29,285 nt of DNA. Origin: a virus. Made by a program: the position numbers and the translations under genes. The notes below the pieces were generated by a model that saw nothing but the letters and a program-made list of their open reading frames with translations, made no database searches and was not told where the DNA came from. Location: IMG/VR virus record IMGVR_UViG_3300030102_000152, positions 1-29,285 of that record; one strand, written 5' to 3'. Shown piece by piece: positions 19,927 through 28,829 of the stretch. Every line of letters starts with the position of its first letter. The stretch's first letter is position 1.

Positions 19927-21353
19927 TGGCATATTCAAATTCAACAATAGAACAACAACCTTTATATACTCAACTACCTGTTGGGCAAGAAGTTATATTT
20001 GTAGTATCTAATGCTGCAATAATTGCTAATGAAACAAAGGTTAAGTTTTGTGCAGAAGTACACATAAGTGATTCAACACCACCTAATCCATCAGTAGCAA
20101 CTGATTTAATTGGAGTATTTAAAACAACACCAAATGGTGAAGGTGTTGGAATTTTTGATTTTAGAAATGTTGTAGAAAATTATGTTTCAGCAGATAATTT
20201 AGCAGGGCTAGGTAGTTCATACAAAACAAGTGTTGTAACAGAAAGTAATTCAAAACCTTTACACTTAATAGATAAGTATTCTACAAATACAAATAGCGTT
20301 AGACATTTGGTAATACAATTTTATGTTGAATATTTAGGTGCAGATACATCAAGGCCAAATATAGTATCAAGAGCAGATGGAACTTCTGTTAATTCAGACC
20401 AATTTACATTATTTAATGGTTATCTAAAATATACTGATGTATTGACAATGGGGGGTAGCACTAATCCTTATGATTTTGGTTATAATTTAAGCACTTTCAA
20501 TTTATCATCTGATTCAGATAAATTTCTTACTAATGCACCCACTTCACAAACTTGTAATTTGAATGACTATGGTACTATTGCGTTTTTAGCACCAAATGAT
20601 AATTTGGATTATTTTATTTTAACTTACTATGATTCTAATGGTAATTATTTAGGTTCTGAAGATGTTGACAGAACAGAAGCGAATGGTGCTTATGATCTTA
20701 TTACATCTGATGCGAAAAATCAAATATTATACTTTGGATGTTTTCCAGGAAACCTACAAAATTGGTCTATTACTTTCCGAGGATTAGTTGGGTTTGGAAC
20801 TATTGATGGAGGTTCTATAAGAGTACAAGCAAGAAGTAATGGTGCTACTCCTAGAATTTCAGCACCATATACTATTAATATAAATTGTGATGAACCAAAA
20901 GGATATGAACCAATAAGACTTTGTTGGTTAAATCAATGGAGTGCTTGGGATTATTACACATTCACTAAAAAATCAACAAGAAATATAACTACACAGGGAA
21001 CTACATATAATCAATTAGAAGGAACTTGGAATGAAAGCAGATATAGAATAGATAGTTATAAAGGTGGTAAGAAAGCATTTAGAGTTAATGCTATGGAACG
21101 TATATCTATGAATACAGATTTTGTAAGTGAGGATTTTAATCCAATGTTTGAAGAATTAGTTAATAGTCCTGAAGTTTATATGTTAGATGAATATCAAGAT
21201 ATAACTGAAACATTATCAGCATTAAATCAATATGTAACACCTGTAAGACTTACAACATCTAATTTTACAAGAAAGACAATAGCTAACGATAAATTAATTC
21301 AATATACTTTTGAAGTAGAAAAAAGTAAAACATTAAGAACACAAGCAGTATAA
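19926..21353 (+). CDS. Tail structural protein (475 aa)
   Basis: A 475-aa strand-rich protein (YTQLPVGQEVIFVVSNAAII, KVKFCAEVHISD), with a conserved late segment EPIRLCWLNQWSAWDYYTFT and NEDF-type helix near the end (VSEDFNPMFEELVNSPEVYM). I recognise it as a conserved minor tail/baseplate-like protein of Bacteroidota phages; the exact place in the tail is unclear. It overlaps both neighbours by one base (ATAATG). Confidence 0.7.
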   Translation: MAYSNSTIEQQPLYTQLPVGQEVIFVVSNAAIIANETKVKFCAEVHISDSTPPNPSVATDLIGVFKTTPNGEGVGIFDFRNVVENYVSADNLAGLGSSYKTSVVTESNSKPLHLIDKYSTNTNSVRHLVIQFYVEYLGADTSRPNIVSRADGTSVNSDQFTLFNGYLKYTDVLTMGGSTNPYDFGYNLSTFNLSSDSDKFLTNAPTSQTCNLNDYGTIAFLAPNDNLDYFILTYYDSNGNYLGSEDVDRTEANGAYDLITSDAKNQILYFGCFPGNLQNWSITFRGLVGFGTIDGGSIRVQARSNGATPRISAPYTININCDEPKGYEPIRLCWLNQWSAWDYYTFTKKSTRNITTQGTTYNQLEGTWNESRYRIDSYKGGKKAFRVNAMERISMNTDFVSEDFNPMFEELVNSPEVYMLDEYQDITETLSALNQYVTPVRLTTSNFTRKTIANDKLIQYTFEVEKSKTLRTQAV

Positions 21354-24022
21354 TGAGCATACAACTTATAGTATATCCACAATCTTATAAAGGTTCATTT
21401 AATCCAATAAGCAACACATCAACAGAATTTATTGCAGATGGTATAAATTTTGGAACTATAAACACATCTAATTCAAGTAAAAATTTATCAGGGTTATTAC
21501 CACAATCATATATATCCTCAAACTCTTTTATTGTTAACACCTGGTACAGATTTAGTGATACCAGTAATGAAGTAACTGAATCAGTACAAACTTTAATTGG
21601 AGTAACAGATACATATTTTTTACAAGCATTATCTAATTTAAGTGTTGGTACAACTTATGATTTAAGTTTAAACTTTACTTTAAACGCATCAGGGGTTATA
21701 GTTTATCATTTTAATGGTAATGTATTACAAAGCAGCACCACAATACCAACAGGAACAGGGATAAGCACAATACAATTTAATGCAACATCATCTAATAATG
21801 ATATAATAGTTGTAAAAAACTTGGGTGCTATTATTTTACAAGATATTTCAGTAACACAATCATCTCAACAACCAAGTGGTAATATAACTAATTTGGGTGT
21901 TGGTCAAGTAATATGTGATTTATATGAAAATGAAGATATACCTTTAAGTTTAAGTATTGATGATTTTAAAAATGCAGCAGAACAAGTTCAGTCATATTCT
22001 AAAGCATTTACATTACCTGGAACTAAAAGAAACAACAAAATATTTGACAATCTTTTTGAAATAACAAGATCAGATGATGGGGTTATATTTAACCCTTATG
22101 TAAAAACACAATGTAAACTAAAGCAAGATGGGTTTATAATATTTGAGGGTTATTTAAGGATGATAGATATTCAAGAAAAGCAAGGGGAAATAAGCTATAA
22201 TGTAAATTTATATTCTGAAGTCATTGCACTAGCAGATGTATTACAAGATAGAAAATTTAGAGATTTAGACTTTGATGAGTTAGCACATAACTATACAAAA
22301 ACTACAATTAAAAATAGTTGGGATAATAATACAGGATTGCCTTTAATTACACCATTGTCAACATCTAGTTTTGCTTATGATGCTACAATAGGCGTTAACA
22401 ATACTAATGTTTTAAAATATCCTTTTGTAGATTGGACAGGTCAAATAGCAATTTCAAATGGTTCTAGTGGAACAGCAGGTTATCCACAACTTACATCATT
22501 AGAACAAGTGTTTAGGCCATTTATTAATTTAAAATACTTAATACAAAAGATATTTGCAGATACACCTTTTACTTTTACAAGTGAATTTTTTGATTCTGAT
22601 GAATTTACTAATTTGTATATGGATTTCAATTGGGGTTCACCTGAGAATCCTCCATCAGAACTTTTTACAGGGGTGTTTTTTAATACAACGAACTTTGCAA
22701 CAACAAGTTATTCTAACCTTAAAATAGATAGCTTTGCAGCAATATTAGTATATAATGTTCCATCAAATTATAATACTACTACAAATATTCTAACTGCTAC
22801 TACGGATAATGAAAATTATGCAATAAATTATGCTTATAAATTTGAAAATACCGATTCTAGTTCACACACAATAGAATGTCAGTGGTTAAAAAATAGTACA
22901 CAAATAGTTTATTCAGGAATAATAACAATTCCTGCTAATAGTGATTGGTCTTGGTATGGAAATATGTCTGTAACATTAGATACAGGTGATACATTACAAG
23001 CACAATTTAAAGCAGATGCAGGTAGTGTTATAACACAAAAACAAACTACAAATATATTAACACAAGGTTTTGGAGCATACGTTACATTTACAACAAATCC
23101 AACTACATTAACAAGTAATACTCTTTTACAGAATTTAAGAGGTGATCTAGGGCAATGGGAGTTTTTAAAAGGGATAATAACTATGTTTAATTTAGTTACT
23201 GTTCCTGATAAGAACAATCCTAATCATATTCTTATAGAACCATATAATGATATTTTTTTAGAAAACTCAGATAGCAAACAATTAAATTGGACAGATAAAA
23301 TAGATGTAGAAGAAATAAAATTAGAACCATTATCTGATTTAAACAAAAACACTATTTTTAAATTTGTAGAAGATGATGATGATTATGCTTTTCAGATCTA
23401 CAAAAACTCAACAGGTGGACATTTATACGGAAGTAAAAAGTTTGATGCATCAACTTTTGATATACTAGAAGGTGAAAAAGAAATAATACCTGAACCATTT
23501 GCAGCAACAATAGTAAAACCTTTATTTGAACAATTTAATGATCTTGTAGTTCCTGCTATATTTACATCTAATGATGAAGCAACAGAATTTGAAGGGTTTG
23601 ATAATAGTCCAAGAATAATGTATAATAATGGACAAAAAACATTACAGGGGGGTGTTACTTATTATATTCCTGCACAAAATGGATTATCAAGTGAAAACCA
23701 ACCTGACTTTTTGCAATTTAGTAATTTTAAACATATTCCTGCTGTACCAAATTCAGATGATTATCATTTTGGAGAATGTCAAACAATAGGTAATATAGGT
23801 TCAACATCTAAAAATTTATTTAATTTATATTGGTTGCCGTATTTTAGTGAATTGTATAATGCTGACACAAGAACAATGACTATAAAGGTTAATCTAACAC
23901 CTGGAGATATTTCTACATTTAGATTTTATGATACAGTAATAATTAAAAATAGAGAATTTAGAGTTAATAAAATTGACTATAAACCAAACGATTTAGCAAC
24001 AATAGAATTTATACTTATATAA
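21353..24022 (+). CDS. Large minor tail protein (889 aa)
   Basis: The largest gene. The N-terminal 180 residues are Ser/Thr/Asn-rich strands resembling a carbohydrate-binding-like domain (NTWYRFSDTSNEVTESVQTL). Then VICDLYENEDIPLSLSIDDF and VQSYSKAFTLPGTKRNNKIF mark a conserved tail-protein core, followed by ISYNVNLYSEVIALADVLQD, a beta-rich middle and an ending like PNDLATIEFILI. Position between other tail genes and a fibre suggests a tail-tip/hub protein. It is coupled to the upstream stop. Confidence 0.7.
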   Translation: MSIQLIVYPQSYKGSFNPISNTSTEFIADGINFGTINTSNSSKNLSGLLPQSYISSNSFIVNTWYRFSDTSNEVTESVQTLIGVTDTYFLQALSNLSVGTTYDLSLNFTLNASGVIVYHFNGNVLQSSTTIPTGTGISTIQFNATSSNNDIIVVKNLGAIILQDISVTQSSQQPSGNITNLGVGQVICDLYENEDIPLSLSIDDFKNAAEQVQSYSKAFTLPGTKRNNKIFDNLFEITRSDDGVIFNPYVKTQCKLKQDGFIIFEGYLRMIDIQEKQGEISYNVNLYSEVIALADVLQDRKFRDLDFDELAHNYTKTTIKNSWDNNTGLPLITPLSTSSFAYDATIGVNNTNVLKYPFVDWTGQIAISNGSSGTAGYPQLTSLEQVFRPFINLKYLIQKIFADTPFTFTSEFFDSDEFTNLYMDFNWGSPENPPSELFTGVFFNTTNFATTSYSNLKIDSFAAILVYNVPSNYNTTTNILTATTDNENYAINYAYKFENTDSSSHTIECQWLKNSTQIVYSGIITIPANSDWSWYGNMSVTLDTGDTLQAQFKADAGSVITQKQTTNILTQGFGAYVTFTTNPTTLTSNTLLQNLRGDLGQWEFLKGIITMFNLVTVPDKNNPNHILIEPYNDIFLENSDSKQLNWTDKIDVEEIKLEPLSDLNKNTIFKFVEDDDDYAFQIYKNSTGGHLYGSKKFDASTFDILEGEKEIIPEPFAATIVKPLFEQFNDLVVPAIFTSNDEATEFEGFDNSPRIMYNNGQKTLQGGVTYYIPAQNGLSSENQPDFLQFSNFKHIPAVPNSDDYHFGECQTIGNIGSTSKNLFNLYWLPYFSELYNADTRTMTIKVNLTPGDISTFRFYDTVIIKNREFRVNKIDYKPNDLATIEFILI

Positions 24023-24024
24023 TA

Positions 24025-24891
24025 ATGACAAAAATATATGAAATACCATTTTTAATAGGTTATACAGTAAAACCATTATTAGTTTCTGAAACAGGAATTG
24101 TTTTATTTACAGATGGAACAAATGATGTTTTGCCTAATCAAAAACAATGTGAAGCGTATGGTTATACTTATGATAAGGAAACAGGCACTTGTTCAGCTTA
24201 TAAGTTTAATACTAATTTAGATAAAAATATTAGCAATACACAAAATAATATTAAAGGAAGCAAGAATACTACAATAGCAGGAACTAACAACACCTACATA
24301 ATGGGTGAAGATAATACTGTAAGAGGATTGTCCAGGAATAATATAATAGCAGGTAATAATAATGAAATACAAAATAGTATAAACAATACTATGGTATTTG
24401 GAACATTAGGAGAATCAACAGCAGACAATTCTATTGTTTTAGGTGGTAATAATGGTGCAACAGATAATTTAGGAGAAAGGCAAAGCATACAAGTGATGTT
24501 TGGAAGAACATCTACGCAAGGAACTAATATAGCATCATATATGAATAACACAACAAGTAGTTATTTTCCAATTCCTTTAAATACAGCTTTATATTTTCAT
24601 TCGGATGTAATAGCAGTAAGAGTAGGTGGTTCAGCAGGAGCAGGATCAGTAGGTGATTTTGCAAGTTGGGTAGAAAGAGGGGTTGTTATTAATAAATCAG
24701 GAACTGCAACAATATCAAGGGAGCGTGATTCAATTAAAAGTTCAGGTTCAGTAACTGGCTGGCAACCAACAGGTATAGTAGTATCAGGGACAACAAGCTT
24801 TAGTTTAAGAGTAAGGGGCGCAACAGATATGACTATTGAATGGGCAGCAACAGTAAATTTTACACAAATAAAAACAGGGGTAGCACTTTAA
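24025..24891 (+). CDS. Tail fibre with YadA-like repeats
   Basis: A 288-aa protein. An N-terminal attachment part (MTKIYEIPFLIGYTVKPLLV) is followed by Asn/Gly repeats with NTTIAGTNNTYIMGEDNTV, NNIIAGNNNEIQNSINNT and DNSIVLGGNNGATDN, the left-handed beta-roll pattern of trimeric YadA-head adhesins. The C-terminal part (SYFPIPLNTALYFHSDVIAV, RVGGSAGAGSVGDFASWVER) is a globular tip. It is a good receptor-binding candidate. Two-base gap to the upstream stop. Confidence 0.75.
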   Translation: MTKIYEIPFLIGYTVKPLLVSETGIVLFTDGTNDVLPNQKQCEAYGYTYDKETGTCSAYKFNTNLDKNISNTQNNIKGSKNTTIAGTNNTYIMGEDNTVRGLSRNNIIAGNNNEIQNSINNTMVFGTLGESTADNSIVLGGNNGATDNLGERQSIQVMFGRTSTQGTNIASYMNNTTSSYFPIPLNTALYFHSDVIAVRVGGSAGAGSVGDFASWVERGVVINKSGTATISRERDSIKSSGSVTGWQPTGIVVSGTTSFSLRVRGATDMTIEWAATVNFTQIKTGVAL

Positions 24892-24901
24892 AAATAAAGA
24901 T

Positions 24902-26332
24902 ATGGCAGATAAAATAGTAGTAGAAGCAGAAGTTAAATCAAATATAGGTGAAGTATCTAAAGATGCAAGTTCATTAGCAGGTGAATTTAAAATAATGGGC
25001 GTTTCTTTAAATTCTGTTAAAGCAGGATTTGTGTCAATAGGTAAAACAGCAAAAGCATCATTTGCAACTATAAAAGCAGGAATAGCAAGTACAGGAATAG
25101 GAGCATTAGTTTTAGCAGTAAGTGCATTAGCTTCTTTTTTTACAAATACTAAAAGAGGAGCAGACCAATTAACACAAGCATTTACTGCAATGGGTGCAGT
25201 TGTAGATGTTCTTAAAGATAGATTAAGTCAAGTTGGTGAAGCTATTAAGTTTGTTTTTTCAGGTGAATTTAAAAAAGCAGGAGAAGCATTAAAAGGTACT
25301 TTTTCAGGGATTACAGAAGAAATAAAAGAAGAAGTAGCTGCAATGGTTGCTTTAAAGAAAAGAACACAAGAACTTAGAGATGCTGATATGGAGTTTATGG
25401 TTCAAAAAGCAGCAACTAGACAAGAAATAGAAAAAGCTAGATTAAACGCAGAAGATGAAACAAAGTCAGCAAAAGAAAGGTTAGATGCTTTAAAAACAGC
25501 GTTATCTCTTGAAGAAAAAACAACCAAAAGAGAATTAGAACTTGCTAGAGAAAGGTTAGCTATACAACAAGAAGAAATGGCTTTAAGTGAAAATTCAGCT
25601 GAAGATGAAGCAAGATTAGCACAATTAAAAGTTGAATTAATTGAAAAAGAAACAGCTTCTGTTAAAATGAGAAGAAGGGTTGTTACTGAAGTTAATGCGT
25701 TAGAAAGAGAAATACAAGCAGAAGAAAAAGCAAGAGCAAAAGAAAAACAAGACCTTATAGATGCTGAAAACAAAAGAATACAAGAAGAAAAAGCAAAAGC
25801 AGATAAAGCAGCAGAAGAAGCTGCAAAAAAAGAAATAGAATTAGCAAAAAAAGTTGCAGATGAAAAAATGGCTATTATAAAAGCTGAAGAAGATTTTAAG
25901 AAAGCAACTATACAACAAGGGTTTGGTGCAGCAGCAGCATTAGCAGGTGAAAATGCAGCTTTATCTAAAGGGGTGGCAGCAGCACAAACTATATATCAAA
26001 CACAACAAGGTATAATGGCTGCAATGGGTGCAACTTCTGTAGCTGATAAATTATTACCTTACCCTATAAGATTAGCTAATGCAGTTGCAACAGGTGTTAT
26101 GGGTGCAGTAGCGTTACAAAAGATATTATCAACTAATCCAACAGGAGGTGGAGTTAGTGCAGGAGCAACACCATCAGCATCAGCACAAACACCTGCACCT
26201 CAGATGATGTCAGGAGCATTTGAATTAACAGGAGGACAAGCACCTGAACCATTACGTGCTTACGTATTAACTGATGAAATGACTAATAGTCAAAACCAAT
26301 TAGCAAACATAAGAAGAAGGGCGACAATTTAA
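24902..26332 (+). CDS. Tape measure protein
   Basis: A 476-aa protein: N-terminal region rich in A/S/G, hydrophobic segment at about 60-80 (GIASTGIGALVLAVSALASF), then long coiled coils (residues about 150-310, ARERLAIQQEEMALSENSAE, EKARAKEKQDLIDAENKR), then an Ala/Gly-rich hydrophobic part and an acidic C-terminus. This is the tape-measure plan. By the usual 0.15 nm per residue it predicts a tail of about 70 nm. It lies after the fibre genes rather than directly after the chaperone, which is not the usual order. Confidence 0.85.
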   Translation: MADKIVVEAEVKSNIGEVSKDASSLAGEFKIMGVSLNSVKAGFVSIGKTAKASFATIKAGIASTGIGALVLAVSALASFFTNTKRGADQLTQAFTAMGAVVDVLKDRLSQVGEAIKFVFSGEFKKAGEALKGTFSGITEEIKEEVAAMVALKKRTQELRDADMEFMVQKAATRQEIEKARLNAEDETKSAKERLDALKTALSLEEKTTKRELELARERLAIQQEEMALSENSAEDEARLAQLKVELIEKETASVKMRRRVVTEVNALEREIQAEEKARAKEKQDLIDAENKRIQEEKAKADKAAEEAAKKEIELAKKVADEKMAIIKAEEDFKKATIQQGFGAAAALAGENAALSKGVAAAQTIYQTQQGIMAAMGATSVADKLLPYPIRLANAVATGVMGAVALQKILSTNPTGGGVSAGATPSASAQTPAPQMMSGAFELTGGQAPEPLRAYVLTDEMTNSQNQLANIRRRATI

Positions 26333-26355
26333 AAATCAAATAAATATTAACTAAA

Positions 26356-26369
26356 TCTATTATATAATA
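26356..26369 (+). promoter_or_regulatory. Late promoter motif, degenerate copy 4
   Basis: TCTATTATATAATA, one base off copies 1-3 (G to A). Its last A is the A of the protease ATG, the same geometry as copy 1. It lies in the 36-base gap after the tape measure. Confidence 0.5.
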
Positions 26370-27091
26370 TGCCGTGTAAGAAATGTAAAGATGGAAAAGT
26401 AAAGTGGGGAAATACAGGAGAATGTAAATATGATACTATTGCTGAATGTGAAGAAGCAAATAAAGATTATTACGAAACCTTAAAAACCACTAAAATAAAA
26501 GAATTAGTTATTGCAAATGAAAATGAAGAATTAGCTATTGATGCTATTTCTTTAGTATCATCACCTGCAATAGAACAAGACTTTGTATATTTTGGGAAAG
26601 AAAAAAACAATTTAACTTTAGCAAAAATAGATGAAGAAAAAAGAATGCTAGTATCACCTGCTTTAATACCTAATAAGCAGATATTTAGATATGATCCTAA
26701 TACAGATTCAGAATACTATGTTTACTTTAGTCCTGAAACAGTAAGAAAAGCTAGTGAACTTTATTTAAAACACAACAATCATCATAAAGCAACGTATGAA
26801 CATCAAGATAGAGTAAGTGGAGTTTTAACAGTAGAATCTTGGATTAAAGAGGGTGAACAAGACAAGTCTAAACTTTATGGCTATGATCTTCCTAATGGAA
26901 CTTGGTTTGTTAAAATGAAAATAAACAATGATGAATTGTGGTCAAGAATTAAGGATGGCGAATTAAAAGGTTTATCAATTGAGGGTTACTTTGCTGATAA
27001 AATGGAAAAAATGTCAGAAAGAGAACCAACAAATGAAGAAATATTACACGCACTTAATGAGATAATAAACGAAAATCAAATAAATAAATAA
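26369..27091 (+). CDS. XkdF-like prohead protease
   Basis: A 240-aa protein. The N-terminus has C3-x2-C6, C19 and C27 (MPCKKCKDGKVKWGNTGECK), a small zinc-like module. The protease core starts AIDAISLVSSPAIEQDFVYF (57-75), the XkdF (S78-related) signature; likely catalytic H145 (YEHQD) and S203 (GLSIEGYF). It matures the capsid by cutting scaffold and capsid N-termini. It is followed by scaffold and capsid genes, the usual order. It has its own promoter-like motif. Confidence 0.85.
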   Translation: MPCKKCKDGKVKWGNTGECKYDTIAECEEANKDYYETLKTTKIKELVIANENEELAIDAISLVSSPAIEQDFVYFGKEKNNLTLAKIDEEKRMLVSPALIPNKQIFRYDPNTDSEYYVYFSPETVRKASELYLKHNNHHKATYEHQDRVSGVLTVESWIKEGEQDKSKLYGYDLPNGTWFVKMKINNDELWSRIKDGELKGLSIEGYFADKMEKMSEREPTNEEILHALNEIINENQINK

Positions 27092-27093
27092 CT

Positions 27094-27106
27094 ATTCTAT
27101 TATATT
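27094..27106 (+). promoter_or_regulatory. Late promoter motif, degenerate copy 5
   Basis: TTCTATTATATTA, matching the first 11 bases of the consensus, then diverging. It starts two bases after the protease stop and 12 bases before the scaffold ATG. It would boost scaffold and capsid expression. Confidence 0.45.
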
Positions 27107-27118
27107 AAAAAAGAAACT

Positions 27119-27820
27119 ATGGACATTAAAGAAAAAATTTTAGTAGCACTTGGTTTGAACAAAGCTGAGGATGAAATCAAATTAGCTTGGCAGGCAAAAT
27201 CAGAAGATGGTACAATCTTTGTTTCTACTGCTGAGGAGTTAGAAGCAGGTGTAGACATTTCAGTATTAACAGAAGATGGAACTACAATCTTATTACCTGT
27301 TGGAACTTACAAGACTGACACAGGAGTATCTTTTAGAGTTGAAGAAGAAGGTATTGTTGGTGAAGTTATTGAGTCAGAAACTGAAGAAAAAGAAGAAGCA
27401 TCTGAAGAAGTTAAAGAAGAATTAGCTGAAGAAGATGACAAAGACAATTATGATGAAGAAGCTGATGTAGCTGATTGGCAAGGTATGGAAAAGCGTATCA
27501 AAAACCTAGAAGATGCAGTAGCTGATTTAAAAAGAGAAATAGGAGAAACAGGTGATGTTGAAGAAATGGCTGAAGAAGTTGTTGAACCATCTACAAATCC
27601 TAAATCAATAAAGACTACTGAAGTAGTTGAATTTTCAGCAGAAGAAGAAATTGAAAAATTAAAAGCTGAGAATGAAGCGTTAAGAACTGAATTAGCAGAA
27701 TCTCCTGCTGATACACCAATTAACACAAATAAATTTAGTTCAGATAGACCTGCTTTAAGCAGAAAAGAATATAAAAAGTTATCTAAGAAAGAAAGATTCT
27801 TATACAACTTAAACAAATAA
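27119..27820 (+). CDS. Scaffold protein
   Basis: A 233-aa, very acidic protein. Residues 1-80 form a small strand domain (LAWQAKSEDGTIFVSTAEEL); residues about 85-130 are Glu-rich (SETEEKEEASEEVKEELAEE); residues 145-205 are coiled coil (MEKRIKNLEDAVADLKREIG, EIEKLKAENEALRTELAE); the C-terminus is basic (LSRKEYKKLSKKERFLYNLN), the typical capsid-binding end of scaffolds. Between protease and capsid, so scaffold is the natural reading. Confidence 0.8.
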   Translation: MDIKEKILVALGLNKAEDEIKLAWQAKSEDGTIFVSTAEELEAGVDISVLTEDGTTILLPVGTYKTDTGVSFRVEEEGIVGEVIESETEEKEEASEEVKEELAEEDDKDNYDEEADVADWQGMEKRIKNLEDAVADLKREIGETGDVEEMAEEVVEPSTNPKSIKTTEVVEFSAEEEIEKLKAENEALRTELAESPADTPINTNKFSSDRPALSRKEYKKLSKKERFLYNLNK

Positions 27821-27849
27821 CATTAATTAATAAATAAAAAAACAAAATT

Positions 27850-28764
27850 ATGGCGTTTACTACAACATCAAATTTCGCAGGAAAAGCAGCAGGGTTTTAT
27901 ATCTCAGCAGCTTTAAAAGAAGCGACATCATTGGATTATTTAACAATGATAGAAAACATTAAGTATAAGTCTAATATCCAACGTATGGCAGGAAGTTCAG
28001 TAGTTGCAGATGCAACTTGTGATTTTACTGATGCAGGTACATTAGCACTTACAGAAAAAGTATTAGAACCTAAAAATCTACAAATTAACTTAGACCTTTG
28101 TAAGTCTACGTTGCTAGATAGCTTCGAATCTTTACAAATGAGAGCAGGAGCAGGCGCACCACCACCTGCAAGTTTTGATGACTATGTTATCTCTTATATG
28201 GGAGAAATCATAGCACAAGCAACTGAAGAAAGTGTTTGGGAAGGAACTGCTGTTGCAGGGAAATTCAACGGATTTTTAGGAGCAGCAACAGGTCTTTTAT
28301 TACCAGGAGTTGATGCAACAGTTATTCAATCATCAGCATCAGGTGCTTATACAGCAGCTAACATTATAGCTAACCTACAAACATTAACAGCAGATATGGC
28401 TGCTAATATATCTCCTGTATTAAGAAAAGAGGACTTACATATTTATATGAATCCTAAAACTTATGCGTTTTATATTTCAGCAGTATCTACATTAGGATAT
28501 GTTAATGCTTACAATATGAATGGTGATTACGAACCAGTATTTGAAGGTTACAAAATTGCAGTTTGTCCAGGAATGGCTGACAATCAATTAGTAGCAGCAG
28601 AAAAGTCTAACTTATTCTTTGGAACTGATTTATTATCTGACCACACAAGAATTACTTTGATGGATATGGCTAATCTTGATGGTTCTGACAATATGCGTTT
28701 AGTTGCTAGATATTCAGCAGGTGTTCAAACAGGAGTTGGTGCTGATATCGTAAGACAATCATAA
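27850..28764 (+). CDS. Major capsid protein
   Basis: A 304-aa protein directly after the scaffold. MAFTTTSNFAGKAAGFYISA, TEKVLEPKNLQINLDLCKST and SYMGEIIAQATEESVWEG, later YMNPKTYAFYISAVS and YEPVFEGYKIAVCPGMADNQ, match the HK97-fold capsid type of Bacteroidota phages. No obvious cleaved delta domain is present, so scaffolding comes from the separate gene. Its A-rich leader (TAAATAAAAAAACAAAATT) and a stable hairpin after the stop fit very high expression. Confidence 0.9.
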   Translation: MAFTTTSNFAGKAAGFYISAALKEATSLDYLTMIENIKYKSNIQRMAGSSVVADATCDFTDAGTLALTEKVLEPKNLQINLDLCKSTLLDSFESLQMRAGAGAPPPASFDDYVISYMGEIIAQATEESVWEGTAVAGKFNGFLGAATGLLLPGVDATVIQSSASGAYTAANIIANLQTLTADMAANISPVLRKEDLHIYMNPKTYAFYISAVSTLGYVNAYNMNGDYEPVFEGYKIAVCPGMADNQLVAAEKSNLFFGTDLLSDHTRITLMDMANLDGSDNMRLVARYSAGVQTGVGADIVRQS

Positions 28765-28780
28765 TAAACTTAATTCAAGA

Positions 28781-28802
28781 AGTGGGTGCTTCGGCACTCA
28801 CT
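28781..28802 (+). terminator. UUCG hairpin after capsid gene
   Basis: AGTGGGTGC (28781-28789) pairs with GCACTCACT (28794-28802), one G-U, around TTCG closed by C-G, the exceptionally stable UUCG tetraloop. The following bases (CCTTTAACCTT) give only a weak U tract, so it is probably a leaky terminator or an mRNA 3'-end protector. Confidence 0.55.
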
Positions 28803-28829
28803 CCTTTAACCTTAAAAAAATAAAAAAAT

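Noticed and set aside
25402-25773. Long minus-strand open frame opposite the tape measure
   Set aside because: It mirrors the low-complexity coiled-coil codons of the + strand gene; Ser/Leu/Ala-rich product, no motif, and no other minus-strand gene in the genome. The same applies to 27448-27816 and 22909-23217.
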